Below are positions 50,649 to 64,000 of a DNA stretch of 64,000 bases, one piece after another; positions within the stretch are counted from its first letter, which is position 1, and the number at the start of each line of letters is the position of its first letter. The stretch covers positions 3,339,501 through 3,403,500 of the forward strand of contig NZ_CP117439.1 of NCBI RefSeq assembly GCF_030687575.1, given 5' to 3'. Both the position numbers and the translations under genes were made by a program. The stretch comes from Pseudomonas sp. FP2309. GTDB lineage: Bacteria; Pseudomonadota; Gammaproteobacteria; Pseudomonadales; Pseudomonadaceae. Under the pieces are notes generated by a model. It was given only the letters and a program-made list of their open reading frames with translations. It had not been told where the DNA came from and made no database searches.

Positions 50649-53057
50649 TCAGTCGCGCATCTGCCCGGGGGCAATCACTTCACGCGACCCGTTGGTGTTC
50701 ATGGCGGTCACGACGCCGGCGTTTTCCATGGCTTCGATCATGCGGGCAGCGCGGTTGTAGCCAATCTTGAGCTTGCGCTGCACTGCGGAAATCGAGGCGC
50801 GACGGCTTTCCAGTACAAAGGCCACGGCTTCGTCGTACAGCGCGTCGGTCTCGGCGTCATCGTCACCACCGCCGCTGCCGCCGTCAAAACCACTGCCGGC
50901 CTCTTCGACACCGGCGAGGATATCGTCGTTGTATTCCGGTGCCCCACGCAGCTTCCAGGCTTCAACCACACGGTGCACTTCATCGTCGGAGACGAACGCG
51001 CCATGTACGCGAATTGGCAGGCTGGTGCCGGGCGGCATGTAGAGCATGTCACCATGGCCCAGCAGTTGTTCGGCGCCGCCCTGGTCGATGATGGTCCGCG
51101 AGTCGATCTTGCTCGACACCTGGAACGCCATACGCGTCGGGATGTTGGCCTTGATCAGGCCGGTGATCACATCCACCGACGGACGCTGAGTGGCAAGGAT
51201 CAAGTGGATGCCGGCCGCACGCGCTTTCTGGGCGATACGCGCAATCAGTTCTTCAACCTTCTTGCCGACGATCATCATCATGTCGGCAAATTCGTCGACC
51301 ACCACCACGATGGTCGGCAATTTGCTCAGCAGCGGCGCTTCGTCGTGAATGCTTTCACGCTTGTACAGCGGGTCGGTCAGCGGCGTGCCGGCCTCCTGGG
51401 CTTCCTTGACCTTGGCGTTGAAGCCCGACAGGTTGCGCACCCCCATCTTCGCCATCAGCTTGTAGCGGCGCTCCATCTCGGCCACGCTCCAGCGCAGGGC
51501 GTTGGCGGCGTCCTTCATGTCGGTGACCACCGGGCACAGCAGATGGGGGATGCCTTCGTAGATCGACAGTTCCAACATCTTCGGGTCGATCATGATCAGC
51601 TTGGCGTCATCCGGGCCGGATTTGAACAGAATCGACAGGATCATCGCGTTCACCCCCACCGACTTACCCGAACCCGTGGTACCGGCCACCAGCAAGTGAG
51701 GCATTTTCGCCAGGTCGGTGATCACCGGCTTGCCGCCGATGTCGTGGCCCAGGGCCAAGGTGACCGGCGATTTGAAGTTGTCGTATTCAGGCGTCGACAG
51801 CACTTCGGAGAAGCGCACGATCTGGCGGTCTTCGTTGGGGATCTCGATACCCACTGTGGTCTTGCCGGGGATCACTTCAACCACACGCACGCTGGTCACG
51901 GCCAGGGAGCGCGCCAAGTCTTTGGCCAGGTTGGAGATGCGGCTGACCTTTACACCGGCCGCCGGTTGAATTTCGTAACGGGTAATCACCGGGCCTGGGT
52001 GGATCGAATCCACCGAGACTTCGACACCGAATTCCTTGAGCTTGATTTCCAGCAGGTGGCCGACGGCCGCCAGGGATTCCGGTGAATAGTTGAGTTGTTT
52101 CTTTTCGGCGGGGTCGAGAATCGAAATTGGTGGCAAGGTGCCTTCGACGGCGCTGTCGACAAACAGCGGTGCCTGCTTCTCTTTCTGCACGCGATGGCTT
52201 GGCTCGGGGGCCTTGGGCGGCGCAGGTGCGATCACCGGCGGCACTTGTTTCTCGCGGTCCGACATGTGTTTGCTCAGGGCCTGCTCGCGCTCAATGAGGC
52301 GCTCCTTGACCTTGGCCTGCTCGCGACGGTCCGGTGTGCTCGGGGCCACCACCTCGTTGACGCGGGTGTCCACCTCGCGCAACTGGGCAACCATGCGCTT
52401 GCGCTCGACGCGGGCGGCCCACCAGCGGTTGGCGGCGCCCTGGAACAGCTCAAGCAGGTCGAGGGTGATCTTGCCCGTCACGTCCATCACCTTGAACCAC
52501 GACAGGTCGGTGAACACCGTGAGCCCGAACAGGAACAGCGCGATGAACATCAAGGTGCTGCCCTGGATGTTCAGGGTCTTGCGCGCCAGGTCACCGAGGC
52601 TTTCGCCGAGCGCCCCGCCAGCGCCCGCCGGCAGCCCGGTAGGTGCATGGAAATGGATATGGGCCAGGGCGGCGCCAGAAAGCACCAGGAACACCAGGCC
52701 GATCAGGCGCCAGGAAAACAGCCAGCCGCTCCACTGCCATGGCTCGTGACGCTGGCGGAAGATCTGCCAAGTCTTGATCGCCAGCAGCAACGGAAAGATG
52801 TACGCGAAGTAACCCAATACCATGAACAGAATATCGGCGCTGTAGGAGCCCACAGGCCCCCCGAAGTTCTGCACGTCGTCGATCTTGCTGTTGTGACTCC
52901 AGCCTGGATCGTCCTTGCCATAGGTGAGCAGCGCCATGATCAGGAACAGGCAGAGCGCGCCGATTGCGATCAGCGCACCTTCCTTGAGGCGGTAATGCAG
53001 GTGCTGGCGCCAGGCCGGCACGACTGCTGCTTTGGGTGTTGCGGCGGATTTCTTCAA
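50649..53057 (-). CDS. ftsK: DNA translocase FtsK
   Basis: This gene encodes an 802-residue septal DNA pump. Four N-terminal membrane segments (about 30-190) are followed by a relatively short linker (about 210-300), the alpha/beta motor and the C-terminal gamma domain. Walker A is [14 protein letters not shown] near 458, Walker B is [12 protein letters not shown], and [21 protein letters not shown] is also present. The gamma domain (about 735-795, [24 protein letters not shown]) reads KOPS sequences. It resolves chromosome dimers with XerCD at the division site. The trxB gene that sits between ftsK and aat in P. aeruginosa is absent here. Confidence 0.97.
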   Translation of the reverse strand: MKKSAATPKAAVVPAWRQHLHYRLKEGALIAIGALCLFLIMALLTYGKDDPGWSHNSKIDDVQNFGGPVGSYSADILFMVLGYFAYIFPLLLAIKTWQIFRQRHEPWQWSGWLFSWRLIGLVFLVLSGAALAHIHFHAPTGLPAGAGGALGESLGDLARKTLNIQGSTLMFIALFLFGLTVFTDLSWFKVMDVTGKITLDLLELFQGAANRWWAARVERKRMVAQLREVDTRVNEVVAPSTPDRREQAKVKERLIEREQALSKHMSDREKQVPPVIAPAPPKAPEPSHRVQKEKQAPLFVDSAVEGTLPPISILDPAEKKQLNYSPESLAAVGHLLEIKLKEFGVEVSVDSIHPGPVITRYEIQPAAGVKVSRISNLAKDLARSLAVTSVRVVEVIPGKTTVGIEIPNEDRQIVRFSEVLSTPEYDNFKSPVTLALGHDIGGKPVITDLAKMPHLLVAGTTGSGKSVGVNAMILSILFKSGPDDAKLIMIDPKMLELSIYEGIPHLLCPVVTDMKDAANALRWSVAEMERRYKLMAKMGVRNLSGFNAKVKEAQEAGTPLTDPLYKRESIHDEAPLLSKLPTIVVVVDEFADMMMIVGKKVEELIARIAQKARAAGIHLILATQRPSVDVITGLIKANIPTRMAFQVSSKIDSRTIIDQGGAEQLLGHGDMLYMPPGTSLPIRVHGAFVSDDEVHRVVEAWKLRGAPEYNDDILAGVEEAGSGFDGGSGGGDDDAETDALYDEAVAFVLESRRASISAVQRKLKIGYNRAARMIEAMENAGVVTAMNTNGSREVIAPGQMRD

Positions 53058-53541
53058 AACGGGTCTTTTCCTGCGCTTTTAGCGCGTCCATCTGTTAAAT
53101 GACTGCAAATACTGCCCAATCCGAGCAGCTGAAAAATCAACGATCTACTTTTAACACTGCACGATTGATTCACGAAACGACGACATGGCCACAATGGCCG
53201 CATTGTACGGGTTTGTGTCTCCGATGCCACGCCCCGACCCTTCACCCGCAAGCTTCGTAAGTTGGTGTGTCATTAGGCGGTCAATTTGAGCACGCATTGT
53301 CTTTGCTGACAAAGGCTTATGAGCTGTTTTTACAGATCAAGGCAAGCTTGGCAAATGGCCTGCATGCATCGGACCCGATTACGACCACGACCCCGGCACA
53401 GAGTTGCAGAAACACCCATTAACGGTAATCCCGCTCGCTCACCGATTCGGGCTGGCCCGATGGCGCTGCGTCGACAATAATCAACACGCCTGGGCAGGCA
53501 TGTTCCCTGCCACCCCCTCCCCTTCCGTAAGCCTGGATGCC
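53058..53541. other. 484-bp divergent intergenic region between ftsK and aat
   Basis: I see no gene here. The open frame from 53404 is only an upstream extension of aat. The stretch should carry the ftsK and aat promoters; a small CTTTG/CAAAG hairpin lies near 53300. No tRNA or riboswitch was recognised. Confidence 0.5.
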
Positions 53542-54222
53542 ATGCTGACTTGGTTACAACGCGATTCACTGACCTTCCCACCGCTGGCCAAAGCCATGCG
53601 CGAACCCAACGGCCTGCTCGCCGCCGGTGGTGACTTGTCGGCCGAACGACTGGTACAAGCCTACCGCCACGGATGCTTTCCGTGGTTTTCCCAGGGTCAG
53701 CCAATCCTGTGGTGGTCTCCGGACCCGCGCACGGTGATCTTCCCTGACGAACTTCACGTATCCCGCAGCCTCGGCAAACTGTTGCGCCAGCAGCGCTACC
53801 GCGTCACCTTCGATCAGGACTTCGCTGCCGTTATCCAGGCGTGCGCCGCCCCCCGCGCCTACGCAGATGGCACCTGGATCACCCAAGGCATCCAGAGCGC
53901 CTATCTGGAGCTGCACCAACGCGGTTACGCACACTCGGTCGAGGTGTGGGACGACGACACGTTGGTGGGCGGTCTCTATGGCCTGGCAATGGGCCAGTTA
54001 TTCTTTGGCGAGTCCATGTTCAGCCGCGCCGACAACGCCTCCAAATTCGGCTTTGCCACACTAGTGGGTCAATTGAAGGCCTGGGGATTTGTGCTGATTG
54101 ACTGCCAGATGCCCAACGATCACTTGCACAGCCTGGGCGCTCGCGCCATCTCCCGCAGTGACTTCGCCGGGTTCCTGCACAACCACTTGGACCTACCCAG
54201 CACCGGGCCGTGGGTTTCGTAG
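53542..54222 (+). CDS. aat: leucyl/phenylalanyl-tRNA-protein transferase
   Basis: This 226-residue enzyme attaches Leu or Phe to N-terminal Lys or Arg, creating N-degrons for ClpS-ClpAP. The ATG at 53542 ([14 protein letters not shown]) gives the family length; the frame is open from 53404 but without homology-like features. Motifs [40 protein letters not shown] (in parts, about 24-63) and [28 protein letters not shown] are typical. The bpt, clpA and clpS genes follow within 4 kb. Confidence 0.96.
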   Translation: MLTWLQRDSLTFPPLAKAMREPNGLLAAGGDLSAERLVQAYRHGCFPWFSQGQPILWWSPDPRTVIFPDELHVSRSLGKLLRQQRYRVTFDQDFAAVIQACAAPRAYADGTWITQGIQSAYLELHQRGYAHSVEVWDDDTLVGGLYGLAMGQLFFGESMFSRADNASKFGFATLVGQLKAWGFVLIDCQMPNDHLHSLGARAISRSDFAGFLHNHLDLPSTGPWVS

Positions 54223-54278
54223 GCGACATTCGCCCACCTGGCTTACACTTATTTCAAAGCTTATCCCGAGGGTTGATC

Positions 54279-54986
54279 ATGACCGAGCTGGCGCGTTTGA
54301 AGTTTTATGCCACTCAACCCCACGCTTGCAGCTATCTGCCCGACGAGCAGGCCACCACGCTGTTCCTCGACCCCAGCCAGCCTATGGACGTGCACGTGTA
54401 CGCCGATCTCTCGGAAATGGGCTTTCGGCGCAGCGGCGATCACCTGTACCGCCCCCATTGCCAGAACTGCAACGCCTGTGTGCCGGCACGCATCCCCGTG
54501 ATGCAGTTTCTGCCGGACCGCAACCAGAAGCGCATTCTCAAGCGCAACGTCGACTTGACGGTCAGCGCGAGCAAACCGCGCTTCACCGAAGAATATTTTG
54601 ATCTATACCAGCGCTATATCGAGCAACGCCATGCAGACGGCGATATGTTCCCGCCCAGCCGTGACCAGTTCTCTACATTCCTGGTACGCGACCTGCCCTT
54701 CTCGCGCTTCTACGAATTTCGTGCGGACGGCCGCCTGGTAGCGGTGGCGGTGACCGATTTGCTGCCCAACGGCCTCTCGGCGGTCTATACCTTCTACGAA
54801 CCGGCGGAGGAGCGCCGCAGCCTGGGACGCTTTGCGATCCTGTGGCAAATCGGCGAAGCCTTGCGCCTGGAACTGGAGGCGGTGTACCTCGGATACTGGA
54901 TAAAAAACTGCAAAAAGATGAACTACAAGACCCAATATCGGCCCATTGAGCTGCTGATTAATCAAAGATGGGTCACGCTTAACTAG
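54279..54986 (+). CDS. bpt: arginyltransferase-family aspartate/glutamate leucyltransferase Bpt
   Basis: This 235-residue member of the ATE1 superfamily transfers Leu to N-terminal Asp or Glu, feeding the same ClpS pathway as Aat. N-terminal cysteines are present (HACSYL, then CQNCNACVP at about 69-77). The C-terminal GNAT-like domain has [29 protein letters not shown]. The ATG at 54279 is used; it lies 56 bp after aat and the two are probably co-transcribed. Confidence 0.95.
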
Positions 54987-55086
54987 AACCCCTTGGCTTA
55001 AACACCCTTTTTCGGGCACAATGCACGCCGCTTTTGCCTGGCGCAGTTGCACCGGGCCATTCACTGGATACCGAGGGCTTTACTGC

Positions 55087-55305
55087 ATGTCGAAAGAAGA
55101 CAGCTTCGAAATGGAAGGCACTGTCGTCGACACCCTGCCCAACACCATGTTTCGTGTGGAGTTGGAAAATGGGCACGTCGTAACCGCGCATATCTCCGGC
55201 AAGATGCGCAAGAACTACATTCGTATTCTTACCGGTGACAAAGTGCGCGTCGAGCTGACGCCCTATGACTTGAGCAAAGGGCGCATCACTTACCGCGCTC
55301 GCTAA
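55087..55305 (+). CDS. infA: translation initiation factor IF-1
   Basis: This 72-residue S1/OB-fold protein binds the ribosomal A site during initiation. The ATG at 55087 ([19 protein letters not shown]) gives the exact family length, with [19 protein letters not shown] and the C-terminal GRITYRAR. The upstream extension of the frame to 55021 is not part of the protein. A strong terminator follows. Confidence 0.98.
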
Positions 55306-55317
55306 GCAAGTCAATAC

Positions 55318-55345
55318 AAAACGCCCGGTTATGCCGGGCGTTTTT
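55318..55345 (+). terminator. intrinsic terminator of infA
   Basis: AACGCCCGG and CCGGGCGTT form a stem with a short loop, followed by a T-run, starting 13 bases after the infA stop. Confidence 0.88.
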
Positions 55346-55413
55346 GTGCGCGCGCTATTTGCCTGAAACCACAAATGCGCGCGCACGTTTGATCTTCTTC
55401 GTTTTCCAGACAG

Positions 55414-55439
55414 CAAAAAGGCGCCTCTCGACGCCTTTT
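55414..55439 (-). terminator. intrinsic terminator of clpA
   Basis: On the minus strand, AAAAGGCG pairs with CGCCTTTT and is followed by T. It lies 19 bases after the clpA stop and 70 bp from the convergent infA terminator. Confidence 0.75.
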
Positions 55440-55457
55440 GCTTTGTTGCGACCCCTA

Positions 55458-57728
55458 TCAGGCCATTTCAGCCGTGGTCTCGAACTCGAAGGTCAGTTCG
55501 CCGTCCTTCAGATCGATATGCACCACGCCGCCATGGTCGGACAGCTCACCAAACAGGATCTCTTCAGCCAGTGGCCGCTTGATCTTGTCCTGGATCAGAC
55601 GCGCCATTGGACGAGCGCCCATTGCCGCGTCGTAACCACCTTCGGCAAGCCAGTTGCGCGCCGCGTCGGTCACATCCAGCTGCACGCGCTTGTCTTCCAA
55701 CTGCGCTTGAAGCTCGGTGAGGAACTTGTCCACCACGCTTTTGATGACCTCGTGGCTGAGGCGACCAAACTGGATGATGGTGTCCAGGCGATTACGGAAC
55801 TCCGGTGTAAAGCTCTTCTTGATCACTTCCATCGCATCGGAAGAATGATCCTGGTGCGTAAAGCCGATCGAAGCCCGCGCGGCCGTTTCGGCACCGGCGT
55901 TGGTGGTCATAATCACGATCACGTTACGGAAGTCCGCCTTGCGCCCGTTATTGTCGGTCAAGGTCCCGTGGTCCATGACCTGCAGCAGCAGGTTGAAGAC
56001 TTCAGGGTGGGCCTTTTCGATTTCATCGAGCAGCAATACACAATGCGGTTGCTTGGTGATCGCCTCGGTCAACAGACCGCCCTGGTCGAACCCAACATAG
56101 CCGGGAGGCGCACCGATCAGGCGCGACACCGTATGACGCTCCATGTATTCGGACATGTCGAACCGTACCAACTCGATACCCATGGCCTTGGCCAATTGCC
56201 GCGCCGCCTCGGTCTTGCCGACGCCGGTAGGGCCGGCGAACAGGAACGAACCCACAGGCTTGTCCGGCGACTTGAGGCCCGCACGCGACAACTTGATCGC
56301 CGTGGACAGCGAGTCGATGGCCGCATCCTGGCCGAATACGGTGAGTTTGAGGTCGCGCTCCAGGTTACGCAGCAACTCCTTGTCGGAGCTGGTGACGTGT
56401 TTTGGAGGAATCCGCGCAATCTTGGCCACAATGTCCTCGACTTGAGGCACGTCGATACGCTTCACACGCTTCTCGACCGGCTGCAGGCGCTGATAGGCGC
56501 CCGCCTCGTCGATTACGTCGATCGCCTTGTCCGGCATGTGCCGGTCATTGATGTAGCGCGCCGCGAGCTCAGCCGCCGCACGCAGGGCCTCATCGGTGTA
56601 TTCGATGCCATGGTGCGCTTCGAAACGCCCCTTGAGCCCGCGCAGAATGCCGATGGTGTCTTCAACCGATGGCTCGGACACATCGACTTTCTGGAAGCGA
56701 CGCGCCAGGGCACGGTCTTTCTCGAAAATCCCACGAAACTCCTGGAAGGTGGTCGAGCCGATGCAACGGATATCACCCGACGACAGCAGGGGCTTGAGCA
56801 GGTTCGAGGCATCCATTACACCGCCCGAAGCCGCACCGGCACCGATGATGGTGTGGATCTCATCGATAAACAGGATCGCCTGCGGGCGTTTTTTCAGCTC
56901 GCCGAGCAACGCCTTGAAGCGCTTTTCGAAATCGCCACGGTACTTGGTCCCGGCCAGCAGTGCACCCAGGTCAAGGGAGTAGACGACGCTATTTGCCAGC
57001 AGATCCGGCACCTGATTGTCGACGATGCGCTTGGCGAGGCCTTCGGCAATTGCGGTTTTACCCACGCCCGCCTCACCCACCAGTAACGGGTTGTTCTTGC
57101 GACGACGCGCGAGAATCTGCGCTACGCGCTCGACTTCAAGCTCGCGCCCCACCAGCGGATCGATCCGCCCCTGGCGCGCCAGCTCGTTAAGGTTGCTGGC
57201 GTAAGCGTCCAGCGGATTGCTTGAAGAAGAAGACTCACCACCCTCGTCGTCCTGCATATCCTGCTCGCCTTCAGAGTGATCGCCGTGCCCAGGCACCTTG
57301 GAGATACCGTGGGCGATGTAGTTGACGACATCAATACGGGCAACGCTCTGCTGCTTGAGCAGGAACACTGCCTGGCTTTCCTGTTCGCTGAAGATCGCCA
57401 CAAGCACATTGGCGCCCGTGACTTCACGCTTACCGGAGCTCTGTACATGGAACACAGCGCGCTGCAATACCCGCTGGAAGCCCAGGGTTGGCTGGGTTTC
57501 GCGGTCCTCGTCATGCACGGGGATCAGTGGCGTGGTGGAGTCGATGAACTCCTGCAGGTCATGCTTGAGTTTGTCGAGGTTGGCGCCGCACGCACGCAGA
57601 ACGGTGGCGGCAGCTTCATTGTCCAAAAGTGCCAGCAAAAGGTGTTCGACGGTCATGAACTCATGACGCTTCGAACGAGCCTCCTTGAAGGCAAGATTGA
57701 GGGTGACTTCGAGCTCGCGGTTTAACAT
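55458..57728 (-). CDS. clpA: ATP-dependent Clp protease ATP-binding subunit ClpA
   Basis: This 756-residue AAA+ unfoldase feeds substrates to ClpP. The N-domain (about 1-145) docks ClpS. D1 has Walker [10 protein letters not shown] near 222 and D2 has GPTGVGKTE near 501. Walker B motifs are FIDEIHT and [11 protein letters not shown]. The C-terminus is acidic and Glu/Phe-rich. It lies 29 bp downstream of clpS on the same strand and probably shares its transcript. Confidence 0.98.
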   Translation of the reverse strand: MLNRELEVTLNLAFKEARSKRHEFMTVEHLLLALLDNEAAATVLRACGANLDKLKHDLQEFIDSTTPLIPVHDEDRETQPTLGFQRVLQRAVFHVQSSGKREVTGANVLVAIFSEQESQAVFLLKQQSVARIDVVNYIAHGISKVPGHGDHSEGEQDMQDDEGGESSSSSNPLDAYASNLNELARQGRIDPLVGRELEVERVAQILARRRKNNPLLVGEAGVGKTAIAEGLAKRIVDNQVPDLLANSVVYSLDLGALLAGTKYRGDFEKRFKALLGELKKRPQAILFIDEIHTIIGAGAASGGVMDASNLLKPLLSSGDIRCIGSTTFQEFRGIFEKDRALARRFQKVDVSEPSVEDTIGILRGLKGRFEAHHGIEYTDEALRAAAELAARYINDRHMPDKAIDVIDEAGAYQRLQPVEKRVKRIDVPQVEDIVAKIARIPPKHVTSSDKELLRNLERDLKLTVFGQDAAIDSLSTAIKLSRAGLKSPDKPVGSFLFAGPTGVGKTEAARQLAKAMGIELVRFDMSEYMERHTVSRLIGAPPGYVGFDQGGLLTEAITKQPHCVLLLDEIEKAHPEVFNLLLQVMDHGTLTDNNGRKADFRNVIVIMTTNAGAETAARASIGFTHQDHSSDAMEVIKKSFTPEFRNRLDTIIQFGRLSHEVIKSVVDKFLTELQAQLEDKRVQLDVTDAARNWLAEGGYDAAMGARPMARLIQDKIKRPLAEEILFGELSDHGGVVHIDLKDGELTFEFETTAEMA

Positions 57729-57757
57729 AGCTTCACCTCATACCCAAGTGGTCGGCG

Positions 57758-58126
57758 TTAACCGTCCTTCTCGATTTCACAGAGTAGCGGATGCTGGCTT
57801 TCCCTGGCGTACTGGTTGACCTGCATGGCCTTTGTCTCGGCGATGTCACGGGTAAACACACCACATACTGCCCGTCCTTCTGTGTGAACGGCCAGCATTA
57901 CCTTGGTCGCCAACTCGCGGTTCAAATTAAAAAACACCTCGAGCACCTCAACCACGAAATCCATCGGCGTGTAGTCATCATTGAACAAAACCACCTTGTA
58001 CATCGGCGGCGCCTGTAAAGCAGGCTTGGCCTCCTGAACAGCAATGCCTGCAGAACCGTCGTCATCGTGTTCGTGATCCGGTCGATCCTGATTGAATGTT
58101 AGTCGAATCTGGCTGATTGCATGCAT
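57758..58126 (-). CDS. clpS: ATP-dependent Clp protease adaptor ClpS
   Basis: This 122-residue adaptor delivers N-degron substrates to ClpA. The flexible acidic N-terminus (about 1-38) is followed by the core with the degron pocket: [20 protein letters not shown] (about 43-62) and [23 protein letters not shown] (about 77-99). Aat and Bpt, which make such degrons, are encoded 4 kb away. It is divergent from cspD. Confidence 0.97.
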   Translation of the reverse strand: MHAISQIRLTFNQDRPDHEHDDDGSAGIAVQEAKPALQAPPMYKVVLFNDDYTPMDFVVEVLEVFFNLNRELATKVMLAVHTEGRAVCGVFTRDIAETKAMQVNQYARESQHPLLCEIEKDG

Positions 58127-58350
58127 GGAAAGAAAGGTTCGTCAGTGGTTCAAATACAGTGGTGGGGGCGAGCTGTCAGAATTTCAATCTCTGACCGGCT
58201 GGTCGCCTTGACTATCGGCAAATCGGTGTTACAACCAATAGAACCCACAGTGGGTAAAAAAGGTCCGCGCAGTCAACCTTATTTATTCGGGTTAGGACGG
58301 ATAAACTGGATGATACTCCAGTGATGGAGTCTGGTGCAGAGGGATATGTT

Positions 58351-58620
58351 ATGTCTGGCGTCAAGATCAATGGCAAGGTCAAATGGTTCAACAATGCCAA
58401 GGGCTACGGTTTCATTAATGCAGATGCAAAACCCGACGAAGATCTCTTTGCGCATTATTCCGCGATCAGCATGGACGGCTACAAAACATTGAAGGCGGGC
58501 CAACCGGTGACCTTTGAGATCATTCAAGGACCCAAAGGCCTGCACGCGGCAAATATCGATGCAGTGAAGGAAAAAGACGCAGCCCCACACGTTAACAAAG
58601 AAAATAAACAAACGGCCTAG
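58351..58620 (+). CDS. cspD: cold-shock-domain protein CspD
   Basis: This 89-residue protein has a cold-shock domain with RNP1-like GYGFI and the second motif DLFAHYSAI. Its C-terminal tail is longer and more charged than in CspA. CspD-type proteins bind single-stranded DNA and inhibit replication in slow-growing cells. The ATG at 58351 has GAGGGA upstream; an earlier ATG at 58321 adds ten unlikely residues. Its place beside clpS is conserved in gammaproteobacteria. Confidence 0.93.
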   Translation: MSGVKINGKVKWFNNAKGYGFINADAKPDEDLFAHYSAISMDGYKTLKAGQPVTFEIIQGPKGLHAANIDAVKEKDAAPHVNKENKQTA

Positions 58621-58645
58621 TCTACCGCCGAGCGCGTAAATTGCG

Positions 58646-58688
58646 AAAAAAAAGGCCGCCCCAGTCATCCGGGGCGGCCGTTTTTTTT
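58646..58688. terminator. bidirectional terminator between cspD and icd
   Basis: GGCCGCCCC and GGGGCGGCC form a nine-base stem flanked by eight A on one side and eight T on the other, serving both convergent genes. Confidence 0.92.
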
Positions 58689-58701
58689 GCTGCTTTGAGC
58701 C

Positions 58702-59958
58702 TTACATATGCGAGATCAGCGCATCACCAAAGCCCGACGACGACACCAGCTTCGCGCCATCCATCAAGCGCTCGAAGTCATAGGTCACGGTCTTGGCCGA
58801 GATGGCACCGTTGGTGCCTTTAATGATGAGATCGGCCGCCTCGATCCACCCCATATGACGCAGCATCATTTCTGCCGACAGGATCAATGACCCTGGGTTG
58901 ACCTGGTCCTTGCCCGCATATTTTGGCGCAGTACCGTGGGTCGCTTCGAACATCGCCACGGTGTCGGACAGGTTGGCCCCCGGCGCGATACCGATGCCAC
59001 CCACTTCGGCCGCCAGCGCATCGGACAGGTAATCACCATTGAGGTTAAGGGTCGCGATCACGTCATATTCGGCGGGACGCAACAGAATCTGCTGGAGCAT
59101 CGCATCAGCGATAGCGTCCTTGACCACTACCTTCTTGCCGGTCTTCGGGTTATTGAACTGCATCCACGGCCCGCCATCGAGCAAGGTTGCACCGAACTCC
59201 TCGGCCGCCACTTCGTAGGCCCACTCTTTGAAGGCACCCTCGGTGAACTTCATGATGTTGCCTTTGTGCACGATGGTCAGCGAATCGCGATCGTTATCCA
59301 CTACATATTGCAGGGCCTTGCGCGCCAGGCGCTTGGTGCCCTCTTTGGACACCGGCTTGATGCCAATCCCGCAATCCTGATCGAAACGGATCTTGGTGAC
59401 GCCCATTTCCTCCTTGAGGAACTTGATCACCTTGATCGCTTCCGGCGAGCCGGCTTTCCACTCGATGCCGGCGTAAATATCTTCGGAGTTTTCACGAAAG
59501 ATGGTCATGTCCACATCGCCGGGCTTTTTGACCGGGCTGGGCACGCCTTCAAACCAGCGCACGGGGCGCAGGCAGACGTACAGATCGAGCTGCTGACGCA
59601 GGGCCACGTTAAGTGAACGGATACCGCCACCGACCGGCGTCGTCAGCGGGCCCTTGATGGACACCACGTAATCCCTGACTGCATCGAGGGTTTCCTGGGG
59701 CAGCCAGGTGTCCTGATCGTAGACCTGGGTCGCCTTCTCGCCGGCATACACCTCCATCCACGAAATCTTGCGCTTGCCGCCGTAGGCCTTTTCAACAGCT
59801 GCGTCGACCACCTTGATCATCACCGGGCTGATGTCGACGCCAATACCGTCACCTTCGATATAAGGAATGATCGGTTGGTCAGGAACATTGAGAGAATGGT
59901 CTGCGTTGACGGTGATTTTGTCGCCGACTGCCGGAACCTGAATCTTCTTGTATCCCAT
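58702..59958 (-). CDS. icd: NADP-dependent isocitrate dehydrogenase, dimeric type
   Basis: This 418-residue TCA-cycle enzyme is of the E. coli type. The ATG at 59958 ([14 protein letters not shown]) is used; four codons upstream another ATG is possible. The regulatory serine lies in [10 protein letters not shown] (about 113), the position phosphorylated by AceK in E. coli. Metal-binding aspartates occur in [16 protein letters not shown], and the NADP region is [28 protein letters not shown]. It is divergent from the unrelated monomeric enzyme idh. Confidence 0.97.
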   Translation of the reverse strand: MGYKKIQVPAVGDKITVNADHSLNVPDQPIIPYIEGDGIGVDISPVMIKVVDAAVEKAYGGKRKISWMEVYAGEKATQVYDQDTWLPQETLDAVRDYVVSIKGPLTTPVGGGIRSLNVALRQQLDLYVCLRPVRWFEGVPSPVKKPGDVDMTIFRENSEDIYAGIEWKAGSPEAIKVIKFLKEEMGVTKIRFDQDCGIGIKPVSKEGTKRLARKALQYVVDNDRDSLTIVHKGNIMKFTEGAFKEWAYEVAAEEFGATLLDGGPWMQFNNPKTGKKVVVKDAIADAMLQQILLRPAEYDVIATLNLNGDYLSDALAAEVGGIGIAPGANLSDTVAMFEATHGTAPKYAGKDQVNPGSLILSAEMMLRHMGWIEAADLIIKGTNGAISAKTVTYDFERLMDGAKLVSSSGFGDALISHM

Positions 59959-62691
<2,733 letters not shown>

Positions 62692-62713
62692 GGTTGTAAC
62701 GATGCAAAAGAAG

Positions 62714-62742
62714 CCCCGGCCCCGTGCCGGGGTTTCTGTTTC
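62714..62742 (+). terminator. intrinsic terminator of idh
   Basis: CCCCGGC and GCCGGGG form a seven-base stem with a five-base loop, followed by T-rich sequence, 22 bases after the idh stop. Confidence 0.8.
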
Positions 62743-62828
62743 TGCCCAGCACACACCTGATTGAAGAGGCCCCATCACAGGCGGGGCTGATCAAGGCCCT
62801 CCAATCACCCCACCTTTGAGGCCGATTT

Positions 62829-63275
62829 ATGACCTGGAATCCGCACATCACCGTCGCCACCGTCGTAGAAGACAACGGCCGCTTCCTGATGGTCGAAGAA
62901 CTCAAGGGCGGTCGCGCCGTGCTCAATCAGCCCGCCGGCCACCTGGACCCAAATGAAACCCTGACCGAGGCCGCCGTGCGCGAAACCCTCGAAGAGACCG
63001 GCTGGGACGTCGAAGCCACCGGCATCGTAGGTATTTACCTGTACACGGCCCCCAGCAATGGGGTGACCTATCAACGGGTCTGCTTTATCGCCAAGGTCCT
63101 GAAACACCACCCGGACTGTCAACTGGACGAAGGCATCCTGCGCGCCCGCTGGCTGACCCGTGACGAGCTGATGGCCCTGCGCGATGACTGGCGCAGCGAG
63201 CTGATCATCCGCTGTATCGATGATTATCTGGCCGGCCACAGGCACAGTCTCGAATTGATCCGCCCTTCTCTTTAG
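62829..63275 (+). CDS. NUDIX hydrolase
   Basis: This gene encodes a 148-residue NUDIX enzyme. The Nudix box is well conserved (GHLDPNETLTEAAVRETLEETGWD, in parts, about 37-60), with the catalytic RETLEETG. It resembles the NudJ-type pyrophosphatases that sit just before mnmA in many gammaproteobacteria and cleave nucleotide or thiamine diphosphates. It lies 59 bp upstream of mnmA on the same strand, so co-transcription is likely. Confidence 0.93.
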   Translation: MTWNPHITVATVVEDNGRFLMVEELKGGRAVLNQPAGHLDPNETLTEAAVRETLEETGWDVEATGIVGIYLYTAPSNGVTYQRVCFIAKVLKHHPDCQLDEGILRARWLTRDELMALRDDWRSELIIRCIDDYLAGHRHSLELIRPSL

Positions 63276-63328
63276 CCTTGCGGGCCCGAGCCTGTTAGAA
63301 TCGCGTCCTTTTTCAAGACACCCGTTGA

Positions 63329-64000
<672 letters not shown>

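Noticed and set aside
55344..57086. 580-codon plus-strand frame opposite clpA
   Set aside because: It covers the antisense of ClpA and crosses the infA-clpA terminators; ClpA motifs are perfect on the minus strand.

Overview
The window is chromosomal DNA from a Pseudomonas of the P. fluorescens group. The evidence is high GC content, a long gacS, TusBCD/TusE, a monomeric isocitrate dehydrogenase beside a dimeric one, CspD/ClpS/ClpA/InfA/Bpt/Aat in the usual Pseudomonas order, and REP-like hairpins. Most of it is core genome. The accessory-looking part lies between about 0.4 and 20 kb.

Layout. (1) 1-6.6 kb: a minus-strand ABC importer operon matching the GlpSTPQUV glycerol-type systems (two ATPases, two permeases, a DUF2160 membrane protein and a binding protein cut by the window edge). 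It diverges from a sigma-54 activator. The intergenic region carries a -24/-12 promoter and seven TGAACA-type hexamers. (2) 6.6-10.3 kb: a TonB-dependent receptor followed by FecI- and FecR-type regulators. The receptor lacks the N-terminal signalling domain expected for such a trio. (3) 10.5-19.3 kb: three orphan chemoreceptor genes (one soluble PAS-PAS, one 4HB-like, one CHASE3), small hypotheticals, a lipoprotein, and an NmrA-like reductase with a divergent HxlR regulator. (4) 17.5-20.2 kb: a tRNA-Ser(UGA) gene and, 2.5 kb away, a decayed direct copy of its 3' half and terminator, which together bracket the CHASE3 chemoreceptor.

(5) 20.3-28.6 kb: yccA, then a tightly overlapped minus-strand envelope operon (exbB-exbD-lpxK-Trm112-kdsB-LMW phosphatase-murB) preceded by comEC, and a DUF2062 gene. 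(6) 28.6-42 kb: a PirRS-like two-component pair, gacS and ldhA, then small metabolic, redox and repair genes (META lipoprotein, TlpA-like lipoprotein, ArsC-like, WrbA-like, DUF2069, Tag, TtcA, Yip1, SprT, CaiB/BaiF CoA-transferase). (7) 42-45.5 kb: tusDCBE for tRNA 2-thiouridine, with a TrpD2-like gene and a glutathionyl-hydroquinone reductase. (8) 45.5-54 kb: ftsK-lolA-rarA-crcB-serS-cysG on the minus strand. (9) 53.5-64 kb: aat, bpt, infA, clpA, clpS, cspD, icd, idh, a NUDIX gene and the start of mnmA.

Region 9 gathers N-degron proteolysis: Aat and Bpt attach destabilising residues, ClpS recognises them and ClpA unfolds the substrates. TusBCD/E and MnmA belong to the same tRNA thiolation pathway, although they are 20 kb apart. 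I saw no CRISPR array, intact transposase, integrase or complete prophage. The most interesting signals are the complementary degeneracy of the two importer ATPases, the hexamer array with its sigma-54 promoter, the tRNA-Ser remnant bracketing a chemoreceptor, and the signal-domain-less TonB receptor coupled to FecI/FecR.
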